A DNA stretch of 64,000 nucleotides, taken from Thinopyrum elongatum. Lineage: Eukaryota; Streptophyta; Magnoliopsida; Poales; Poaceae. Made by a program: the position numbers and the translations under genes. Positions 33,770 through 43,200 of this stretch are shown here, one piece after another. The stretch's first letter is position 1. Every line of letters begins with the position of its first letter. Location: NCBI GenBank assembly GCA_011799875.1, contig CM022303.1:296744362-296808361 (forward strand). Reading direction: 5' to 3'. A model generated the notes under the pieces. That model was given only the letters and a program-made list of their open reading frames with translations. It searched no databases and was not told the DNA's origin.

Positions 33770-34384
33770 TCAGCTGGAGTCCGAGCCGCTGTCCTCCCGC
33801 TTGGTGACATCGTCATCACCATCACTGTCCTCTTCATCGCTGTCGCTCGAGGAGGAGCTTTCGTTGTCGGTCGAGCTCTCTGCGCAGTACCCTAAGCGAG
33901 CACCCGAACGCCCGAAGACCTTGACGGAGAGCAGGTTAGCCTCCATTAACTTGAAATGAAGGACACGCCAAAGAAGAATGACATGAGGTACGGGGAACTC
34001 TACGTCCGCACGCATGATGCCGTTACAGCAGCCCCTCATGTGCAACCTCAATCCTGGCGGTTGTTCTACCTCCATCACCCTTGCAAAAGGGGTAGGAAGA
34101 CGAAGATGGCTGCGTGGTGGCCCGCTCAGTTTGACGATGAACTCCAATGGTTGATCCCCGACATGGCCTTCCATTGGGGCCAAGGCAGCTAGGGGAGGAG
34201 CGACCAGGGCACCGCCGCATCCTCCTCGGCCTCGAGCGCCACGACGGCCACGCCCATGTCCTGCACCACCACCTTGTGCGCTGGATTCTACCCCTACGTC
34301 CCCAGCAGGGGGAGGGAGGCGCTGCCGAGAAGTGACCCTCGTCGCCACCGCTGGAGCACGACCACGTCCTCTTCCCCTCACCAT
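33770..34384 (-). pseudogene. Antisense B3-like ORF of element B, helix deleted (204 aa)
   Basis: ATG 34384 (MVRGRGRGRAPAVATR) aligns with A's MVRWRGHSG. It keeps the Arg/Gly tract (GHGRGRRGARGRGG), the strands LEFIVKLSGPP, LRLPTPFARVM, GLRLHMRGC, VEFPVPHVILL, then jumps to VLHFKLMEANLLSVKVFG: the GW...FAHAHSL helix, about 15 residues, is missing in frame. The acidic tail SSSSDSDEEDSDGDDD remains. The frame is open but the fold would be damaged. TATA on the minus strand at 34451-34458. Confidence 0.6.
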
Positions 34385-34941
34385 ATCGGGAGAAAGATCC
34401 AAGAAGAGGAAGGAGGAGATGTGTGTGGGTGAGCACCTCGCCCACGCCCCCTTTTATAGGGGATCATGGTCAGGGGCTGGCTCCTCACCACCCGGAAGGC
34501 AACCGTCCTACTCCACCAATCCTGTCCTTCTGCGTCATTGATGACGTCCAGGATCAACGACCGACCTCCTGCGCCTATCCACGGCGCCTAGCTTTCTGCC
34601 ATGGCACTCATTCCCACGCCCTATGCGTCCGCCACCAACCCTGCGCAATGCATGCAGCGTACATGGCGGAAACGGTAGGTGTGGTGGGATGAGTAAAATG
34701 GCAGTTACCTCCCCGTGAACGTGGGCAGCACGCAAGCCATTATGTGGGTAACCCCACATCGTTCCACGTGACTCATGGGAAAACCGGAAACTGATTCAAT
34801 CACAGGTTAATGAAGAAGCAAGGAAGATATCAAGAAAGACATGAATCCCATTGCGGTTTGGCCAAAGTGTGCGCCTGTGTATTTGTTGGGGCCTACCCCA
34901 ATGATGCCAGGCGGCATGTATGGGCCAGGCCCGGGGGCTCC
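34385..34941 (-). promoter_or_regulatory. Promoter region of the element B antisense ORF and polypurine tract
   Basis: Minus-strand TATAAAAG at 34451-34458, about 70 bp before the ATG as in A. No gene in 34459-34920. Polypurine tract GGCCCGGGGGCTCC at about 34928-34941 adjoins the 3' LTR. Confidence 0.58.
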
Positions 34942-35464
34942 TGTCGGTGCAACAAACATTCACGTTTGATTGCCCAGACTTATACACAGGCGTGCTGGCA
35001 TCGCATGTCCTACACCAAACTTCAAAGCAAGACCAAGCCAGAAGAACCGCTCTTCGTGAGATCAAGGAGCGGATCAAGAAGACCAAGACAGCAGAGAAAC
35101 ACCTTGGGGAGGCCTCCCTTGCCGGGCAGGAGAGCCTGGCCGGGTCGAGGCCACCCCAGGGACAAGTCCAAGATTTCCCCGGCAAGCTTGCCAGGTCCGC
35201 CAAGGGCGAGCACTCCCGCCAAGGCACCACCGGTCCACCGCTCCACCACACCACAACGCAAATCACCTATCGATGTGGTGTCAAGACTTCAAGTGATGAA
35301 GTGGCTACCACCAAGCATGTGGCAGCCCATTAGAAGACAAATTACTCTCATGTGACACCCGTCCAGAGGCGTGTCGAACAGATAAGTAGAAGATGGTTAA
35401 GCGGCTCGGCAGGCTTGTCGGGCTTCACCCTCAACACGACACCTAGCAGTGCATTTAATGCACC
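34942..35464 (+). repeat. Element B 3' LTR, truncated
   Basis: Begins TGTCGGTGCAAC and follows the 5' LTR as far as GTGCATTTAATGCAC, then leaves it abruptly. About 390 bp including the TATA box are missing, and no target duplication is present. The break coincides with the start of low-copy sequence. Confidence 0.85.
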
Positions 35465-35760
35465 ATGTGTGCGTCCGTCGGGCATCGCAAATGTTTCACG
35501 TCAAAGAACCGTTTGTTCTCTATTTTTCATCGCACACGTTGTTTTCTTTCTAACCATGTGTACATTATTTTATTTGCTCCTGTTTAATTTTATTTTTTCC
35601 CTGTAATCTATTATTCGAATTGGAAATTTTGAAATATGAAACGTGGAATTCAAATTCTCAGCACAATTGTTCAACAACCAATCCATAAATAAAATTCTCA
35701 GTACAATATGTTCAGTAATTACAGGATTAGGCAGCAATTGACTATGATGAACCACAATAT
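35465..35760. other. 3' flank of the minus-strand B3 gene
   Basis: AT-rich, no coding frame. Contains CATCGCACACGTTG near 35529, similar in style to CGCACACG words at 39002 and 45486. Probably the 3' untranslated region and downstream DNA of the gene at 35761-38573. Confidence 0.4.
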
Positions 35761-36359
35761 TTAGAGGCGGTAAAGGTGAAGAGACAAGTGTAAATCATTT
35801 TGTCTGCCGATGGTGTTGAAGAAGCAGAATGGCCATAATGTGCCTTCCTGCATGCCATAGACACGAACAACTTTTTCCCAACCCCTTGTGACGATCGCCC
35901 GCCCATCCTTCACCGCCTTCAGGAAGACTTCTAGAGCATTATCATGGTAGCATGAATTATATACTTTAACCTTGGTTGCCTCCACTCCGGTCATGTAGTT
36001 TGCAAGGTAATCATCAGTAAATTACTTCGGAAACCACTGAAAAGAGAAAACTTTCAGATACTCAGGTCTAATAGAGTAACTTGTTGTGGGCACGGGGAAA
36101 AGGCAAAACATTACTTACCATCCTAAAGTTCACTGTTGTCTTGGACAAAGTGTAAATAAAGAGCTTAATTCCCATCACCCGTTTCTTTTGCCTAATTATC
36201 TTTCTTAGTTTCCTCACTTGACATTTGTTCATGAATATCTCATTGCCCCATACGCAAAAGGGATCGAAGCGTGGATCAGTACCGCTCATATATGTACCTA
36301 CAAGCAACCAGTAAATGTTAGAAGCTAAACTGAGATTGCACAAATGATGTAAAATACAA

Positions 36360-36522
36360 CTACCTATGTTCCTAAGTACAAGTATTTTTAGAGATTCCAA
36401 TATGAATTACATACGGATGTATATAGACATAGTTTAGATTAGAATCTAGATTCACTCATTTTGCTCCGTATGTAGTCTATATTGGAATCTCTAAAAATAC
36501 TTATATTTAGGAACAGATGGTG
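36360..36522. mobile_element. Stowaway-type MITE in a B3 gene intron (about 163 bp)
   Basis: Ends CTACCTATGTTCC and GGAACAGATGGTG are decayed versions of the Stowaway terminal repeat CTCCCTCCGTTCC. The inner arms AAGTATTTTTAGAGATTCCAA and TTGGAATCTCTAAAAATACTT are near-perfect inverted copies. A TA follows on the right. The paralogous introns at about 37170 and 37930 lack it and read AAAATACTGTAAGACATGGG across the site. Confidence 0.85.
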
Positions 36523-36546
36523 TATAAGACATGGGATGCAGCTAAC

Positions 36547-38450
36547 CTCGACGGCAAACAACAGCATCGCCCATTGTAGCCCTGTGTAAGTACATGGAAA
36601 GGCAATGTTAACTACAACAGGGTTAACATCCACCAAAAATAGCAAATGGTAATAAAACGGCAGCATCTATAGTGATATCTTCATTGCGAAAGAGTAGCAC
36701 GGTAGCAAAGGGATGGATTAAAAAATGGATAGAATTGTTTACTACAACCGACAACCTAGTATAGCCATTGAAATTGGTACTGATAGAAATGAAGTTGACA
36801 GAGTTAAACATCACAAGGCAGGTGCTGCTAGAGCAGAGAATGGCCCTGTTGTCTATAAAAAGGTAGGGGAAATAGATAAGACGGGCTAGGCGTGTTTGCT
36901 ACAACATGCTTAATACATGAACCGTACAAAACATGGCCATTGCAACTGGTATTGGTAAGATTCAACTGGTCAGTTCATACTTGGTAAGTCCTGAGGGGTA
37001 GTTACTGGGGCACTTCATATGGACAAGAGCCCGCCCCAAGTTGGTCGCAGCGGAGGCGAGGTATTCCTCCGGGTCGAAGTGTGGATCAGTGCCGCTGACA
37101 TGTGTACCTACAAGAAGCAAGTAAATGTTAGAAGCCAAACTGCAATTGCACAAATGATGTAAAATACTGTAAGACATGGGATGTAGCTAACCTCGACGGC
37201 AAACAATAGCTCGCCCGTTATGGCCCTATGTAAGTACATGGAAAGGCATGTTAACTACAACAGGGTTAGCATCCACTAAGCATAGCAAACGGGCAGCATC
37301 TCTAGTATATCTTCATTGCGGAGAGTAGCACGATAGCAAAGGGACAGATTAAAAAATGGATACAACTGTTAATTGCAACAGGCTTAACATCATCCTAAGT
37401 CATGTTTATTAAGTTTGTAGCTACTATTGGTGAAATTGAGCTGGACAATTCATACTTGAACATCACACAGTGTGCAGTACTGAAAATAACAAGGCACGCT
37501 TAACTACAGCCAACCTAGTATAGCCATTGAAACTGGTACTGATAAAAATGCAATTGGCAGAGTTAAACATCGCAAGGCAGGTGCTGACAGAGCAAAGAAT
37601 GGCCCAGTTGTCTATAAAAAGGTAGGGAAAATAGCTAAGATGTGTTAGGCATGTTTAATACAACATGCTTAATACATCAACCGTACAAAACATAGCGATT
37701 ACAAATGGTATTGGTAAGATTGAACTGGTGAGTTCATACTTGGTAAGTCCTGAGAGGTAGTTGCTGGGGCACTTCATCTTGGCCAGAGCCCGCCCAAGGT
37801 CAGTGGTGGCGGAGGCGAGGTGTTCCTCCGGGTCGAAGCGTGGATCAGTGCCGCTGACTTGTGTACCTACAGGAAACCAGTAAATGTTAGAAGTTAAACT
37901 GCAATTGCGGAAATGATGTAGAATACTGTAAGACATGGGATGCATCTAACCTCGACGGCAAACAACAGCATCGCCCGTTATGTCCCTGCGTAAGTACATG
38001 GAAAGGCATGTTAACTACAACAGGGTTAGCATCCACCAAAAATAGCAAATGGGCAACATCTCTAGTGATATCTTCATCGTGGAGAGTAGCACGATAGCAA
38101 AGGGACAGATTAAAAAATGATACAACTGTTTATTACAAAAGGCTTAACAGCATCGTGAGTCATGTATTGTAAGTTTGTTGCTGGTATTGGTGAAAATTGA
38201 GCTGGACAGTTAATACTTGAACATCACATAGTGTGCAGTACTGAAATAAACAAGGCACGAACATGCTTAATACATCAACCATACAAAACATAGCCATTGC
38301 AAGTGGTATTGGTAAGATTGAGCTGGTCAGGTCATACTTGGTAATTCCTGGGGGGCAGTCACTGGGGCACTTCATCTGGGCCAGAGCCTGCACCAAGTCG
38401 GCGGCGGAGGAGGTGAGGTGTTCCTCCGGGTCAACACACACAGCGGCCAT
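36547..38450 (-). repeat. Tandem exon-intron module, three copies, in the B3 gene
   Basis: The segment running from the 3' part of exon 1 through the 35-nt exon into the 5' part of the penultimate exon is repeated. Landmarks: CATACTTGGTAA(G/T)TCCTG at about 36976, 37735 and 38334; CTCGACGGCAAACAA at 36547, 37192 and 37951. The two inserted 127-nt exons are chimeras: their 5' part (GTACACATGTCAGCGGC) matches the penultimate exon and their 3' part (CCGGAGGAATACC on) matches exon 1. Each added pair is 127+35 = 162 nt, 54 codons. Confidence 0.75.
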
Positions 38451-38573
38451 CGCGCCATCGACCGCCATCAGCTCCTCGACCTCCACGTGATATGTGGTTG
38501 GGCTTGCACGGTGATGCTCTGCAGGTAGGGGCGGTGGGGATTTGGAGGCATGAGGATGTTTCGTAGGCGCCAT

Positions 38574-39596
38574 TTAAGGAATCAGGCCGGGGCCATGATA
38601 GAGATCGGTGGGTTACCTGACTGGATCGACGATGCTCGGGCAGAACGTAGATGTGGTTGAAGTTGTGGTTGCGGCGGCGGCGGTTTGAGCTACCGGGAGG
38701 GGGGGCGGCGGCGTGGGGGGAGATACTGCGGAAATTTGATGGCTGGGGATATGGTAAGAGGAATAAATTCTGAAATCGCGCGCCTAATGAAAATTTCGCT
38801 GTGAAACTTGAAACTTGGGCGGGGGAAACACACAACGCAGACAAAGCGCGTAAAATACTCGTGTGCGAGAAAAGAGAAAATTGGCAGATCCCGTCTCAAA
38901 AAATATGTACACGTGTAGTTGATTTTTTTGGTCAATGGTATGCTTGGTTTATTAGGAAACATCGCACAGTAACTGACTTATGGATCATTAACGCAAAAAA
39001 ACGCACACGGGTACGCCATAGAAACTGTGTGTTTTGTGATCTTCTAATAGTTCTTATATCTATCAGCATCTCCAGCCGCACCTAATTTAAAAATCTCTTT
39101 CATTGTAGCAGGATTATTCAATGTACATGAACGAGCCAAAGGTGACACCCGATGAACAATCATCGGTTTATGAAATGCAATCAAGTGTCAACCTGCCTCG
39201 CTCGCATAGCCATAATTGATCCTATGCAACAAGAGAGAAGCTTGCTGCCATCCGCCGGCGCGGCTATTTAAGCCGGTGTGCAGCCAACTAGCACGGCGAG
39301 GTGGGACTAAAAACCAGCTGCGGCCAGCTCTAGTCTCCGTTGGCTTCCGGTGGCTGTGGGCAGATGTTTTGGGAGTATTTAGGGCCGTGGTGCGGCTACA
39401 AAACTTCAGTGAACACATGGTAATCAACGCTCAAAGCCCTCAAAGGATGCGCTTACCGACATTGTATGTTAATAATAGATAGTACGAACTTAAAGTACTG
39501 CTAGTAATTTGCTCTAAAACTAGTACATATGTTGTACTGGTAGATGCTTGTAATTAATTATACAAACTTGCGGGCGACACACGCACTAACTACTTC
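38574..39596. other. 5' region of the minus-strand B3 gene and intergenic DNA
   Basis: 38574-38850 is GC-rich and is the likely promoter and leader of the B3 gene on the minus strand; no clear TATA there. 38850-39180 is AT-richer, with ACGCACACGGGTACG near 39002. 39180-39450 has GGCTATTTAAGCCGG at about 39262, a palindromic TATA-like site. Frames of 79-94 codons on either strand are not supported as genes. Confidence 0.4.
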
Positions 39597-40109
39597 TCAC
39601 ATGCTGGCATCGGGGCATGCTGGCCAGACACCATCGTTCTCCTTCTCGGCCTTGTCGGTGGCACCCCACCGTGCTTCGATCTCCGCCGAGCTCTCCTCAG
39701 CTTGGCGTGCGGCCTCTTCGTTCTTGCGGTGGTGGGACTCTCTTTTCTTGACTGCTTTCTGCCTTTTCCGCTCCTTCTGTGCGGCTTTGGCCGCCTCTAG
39801 ATCCACCGCCCATTTGGCCATGGCAGCATCAAAGTCCGCCCACATACTTGTGCGGCCGCGGGCGGCAATGAACTCAGCGCAGCGGGATGCCATCGCTTCC
39901 TTACCATGTGTGCGGTCGCGGGCGGCGAGGAACTCAGCGCGGCGGGATGCCATTGCTTCCTTACTAGTTACTGTGCGCCACGGTGCCATGAGCGACGCTT
40001 GGAGAGAGCTCTGGGACGGAGTGGCCGGACAGCCGTACAGTGCGATGGTTTTGAAGAGCTCAACGACAAACGACGAAGGAAATTTGGCTTCCCTTACAAT
40101 CTTGCTCAT
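39597..40109 (-). CDS. Orphan charged coiled-coil-like protein, 170 aa
   Basis: Complete frame from ATG 40109 (MSKIVREAKFPSSFVVELF). Function not recognised. The middle holds an in-frame 60-bp tandem duplication (about 39849-39966) giving KEAMASRRAEFLAARDRTHG and KEAMASRCAEFIAARGRTSM. The C-terminal half is rich in Ala, Lys, Glu and Arg (KAAQKERKRQKAVKKRESHH) and looks helical. The first 30 or so codons lie in a segment also present at the far end of the 503-bp array (about 45425-45515). Could be a gene fragment or an ORF of an undescribed element; no intron or homologue is visible. Confidence 0.4.
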   Translation of the reverse strand: MSKIVREAKFPSSFVVELFKTIALYGCPATPSQSSLQASLMAPWRTVTSKEAMASRRAEFLAARDRTHGKEAMASRCAEFIAARGRTSMWADFDAAMAKWAVDLEAAKAAQKERKRQKAVKKRESHHRKNEEAARQAEESSAEIEARWGATDKAEKENDGVWPACPDASM

Positions 40110-40284
40110 TCATTATCGAACACGGTTCATCTCCGTCGCCTCCGGAAATAGTGTGCGCTGAGCCTATTGTGTGTTGCGTTATGATTGGCCGGAACCCCAC
40201 CCACGCGGATAGCGTGTGTGCATTGTAGGATGCGCCACGATCGAACGGCAATCCACATCCCTCTCATCACACCCATGCAGCTGT

Positions 40285-43200
40285 AGCTGGATTGGATTTA
40301 TATGCGCTAAATGCCTAGAAAATGCACATAATCCCCTAAATATGGTAAATGAACACGGAAAAGTGCCAAATTTGAACACGGTGATTTGCACGGTGTATGT
40401 TCATCGTAGAAAAAAAAACTCAAGGACAAAGAACGACGGAAATTTGGATTCCTCTTCAATCTTGGTGATTTCCCTCTTGAAACCATCAAACTTCCTCGGT
40501 GATGGTTCGATTTATGAAGGCATGCATGACGACATAAGCCAAACCTTCTCAATTTTTTACTAGGGCACGGATAGGCCATACCATGGCACCATGCCATGAG
40601 TCATGTTTTTCAAGCATGTATTTTATTTCTCTATAGTTGAAAAAAAATAAATGACGCATTTGTGGTTGAGTATTGCCACACATTTCATTGAAATCTCCGC
40701 CCATTTCTTGTAAAAGGCATGAGAATTTACTAAATAGCACGAGCACGGTTTTCCAGACCATTCTTGTGCACCTTTTCATGCACCGATTGTTTGAATTTGA
40801 ATTATGTGCATTAATGCCTAGAAAATGCACATACATGGTAAATGAACCCGCAAAAGTGCCAAATTTGAACACGATGGTTTGCAGGGTGTATGTTCATCTT
40901 AGAAAAAACCTCATGGACAAAGGATGAAGGAAATTTGGATTCCCCTTCAATCTTGGTTATTTCCCCCTCGAAACCATGAAACTTCCTCGATGATGGTTCG
41001 ATTTATGAAAGGCATGCATGACGACATAAGCCAAACCTTCTCAAATTTTTACCAGGGCACGATGAGGCCATACCATAGCGTCACGCCAGGTGTCATGTTT
41101 TCCAAGCATGTATTTCATTTTTCTATAGTTGAAAAACCAATAAATAAAGCATTTGTGATTGACTATTGCCACACATTTCCTTGAAATCTCTGCCCATTCA
41201 TTGTAAAAGGCATGAGAATTTACTAAATAGCATGAGCAAGGTTTTCTAGACAGTTCTTGTGCACCTTTTCATGCACCGATTGTTAGAATTTGAATTATGT
41301 GCATTAATGCCTAGAAAATGCACATAATCCCTTAAATATGGTAAATGAGCCCAGAAAAATGCCAAATTTGAACACGTTGCATTGGAGGGGGTATGTTGAT
41401 CATTCAAAAAAACTGAATGACAAACTAGGACGGAAATTTGGATTCCCCTTCAATCTTGGTGATTTCCCCCTCGAAACCATGAAACTTCCTCGGTGATGGT
41501 TCAATTTATGAAGGGCGTGCATGATGACATAAGCCAAACCTTCTCAATTTTTTACCACGGCACGGTGAGGCCATACCATGGCACCATGCCATGCGTCATG
41601 TTTTTCAAGCATGTATTTTATTTTTCTATAGTTGAAAAACCAATAAATGACGCGTTTGTGGTTGACTATTGCAACACATTTCATCAAAATCTCTGCCCAT
41701 TCCTTGTAAAAGGCATGAGAATTTACTAAATAGCATGAGCGCGGTTTTCCAAACCATTCTTGTGCACCTTTTCATGCACCGATTGTTTGAATTTGAATTA
41801 TGTGCATTAATGCCTAAAAAATGCACATAATACCCTAAATATGGTAAATGAACCCGCAAAAGTGCCAAATTTGAACACGATGGTTTGCAGGGTGTATGTT
41901 CATCTTAGAAAAAACCTCATGGACAAAGGACGAAGGAAATTTGGATTCGCCTTCAATCTTGGTTATTTCCCCCTCGAAACCATGAAACTTCCTCAGTGAT
42001 GGTTCGATTTATGAAAGGCATGCATGACGACATAAGCCAAACCTTCTCAAATTTTTACCAGGGCACGGTGAGGCCATACCATTGCACCACGCCAGGCGTC
42101 ATGTTTTCCAAGCATGTATTTCATTTTTCTATATTTGAAAAATCAATAAACGACGCGTTTGTGATTGACTATTGCCACACATTACCTTGAAATCTCTGCC
42201 CATTCATTGTAATAGGCATGAGAGTTTACTAAATAGCACGAGCATGGTTTTCCAGACCGTTCTTGTGCACCTTTTCATGCACCAATTGTTCGAATTTGAA
42301 TTATGTGCATTAATGCCTAGAAAATGCACATAATCCCCTAAATATGGTAAATGAGCCCAAAAAAATGCCAAATTTGAACACGTTGCATTGGAGGGGGTAT
42401 GTTGCTCATTCAAAAAAACTGAATGTCAAACTAGGATGGAAATTTGGATTCCCCTTCAATCTTGGTGATTTCCCCCTCAAAACCATGAAACTTCCTCGGT
42501 GATGGTTCGATTTATGAAGGGCATGCATGACGACATAAGCCAAACCTTCTCAATTTTTTACCAGGGCACGGTGAGGCCATACCATGGCACCATGCCATGC
42601 GTCATGTTTTTCAAGCATGTATTTTATTTTTCTATAGTTGAAAAACTAAGAAACGACGCGTTTGTGGTTGACTATTGCCACACATTTCATCGAAATCTCT
42701 GCCCATTCCTTGTAAAAGGCATGAGAATTTACTAAATAGCACGAGCACGGTTTTCCTGACCGTTCTTGTGCACCTTTTCTTGCGCTGATTGTTTGAATTT
42801 GAATTATGTGCATTAATGCCTAGAAAATGCACATAATCCCCTAAATATGGTAAATGAACCCGGAAAAGTGCCAAATTTGAACACAATGATTTGCAGGGTG
42901 TATGTTCATCGTAGAAAAAAACTCATGGACAAAGGACGAAGGAAATTTGGATTCCCCTTCAATCTTGGTGATTTCCCCCTCGAAACCATGAAACTTCCTC
43001 GGTGATGGTTCGATTTATGAAAGGCATGCATGACGACATAAGACAAATGTTCTCAAATTTTTACCAGGGCACGGTGAGGCCATACCATGGCACCACGCCA
43101 GGCGTTATGTTTTCCAAGCATGTATTTCATTTTTCTATAGTTGAAAAACTAATAAACGACTCGTTTGTGGTTGACTATTGCCACACATTTCCTTGAAATC

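Larger units (their letters stand above)
1398..35464 (+). mobile_element. Ty3/gypsy Tat-lineage element B, host of the nest, 3' LTR truncated
   Basis: Parts run in order 5' LTR (1398-2311), PBS, gag (2400-4380 and 17529 on), protease (split by A at 18204/28897), RT, two RNase H regions, integrase, antisense B3-like ORF (33770-34384) and a 3' LTR that stops at 35464. Removing C and A plus one copy of each duplication leaves about 10.2 kb. The second RNase H before integrase is a known mark of the Tat lineage. By eye the LTRs differ at roughly 6-7% of shared positions, mostly C/T and G/A changes, making B the oldest member of the nest. All coding parts carry stops or frameshifts. Confidence 0.85.
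35761..38573 (-). pseudogene. B3-domain (REM-like) gene with repeated exons and one premature stop
   Basis: My gene model: exon 1 38573-38338 (MAPTKHPHAS, in-frame TAA directly upstream of the ATG), then small exons 37985-37951, 37225-37192 and 36581-36547 alternating with 127-nt exons 37866-37740 and 37107-36981, then 36297-36119 and 36036-35761. All junctions have GT and AG. Phases agree except that the middle small exon is 34 nt instead of 35. The last two exons give a full B3 pattern: KLFIYTLSKTTV, a strand with NFRM then WFPK, TKVKVY, GRAIVTRGW, EKVVRVYGMQEG, LHLSLHLYRL. A TAA at 36022-36024 right after WFPK would cut the domain. B3/REM proteins are nuclear DNA-binding factors. Whether this is a dead gene or a damaged allele is open. 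Confidence 0.65.
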
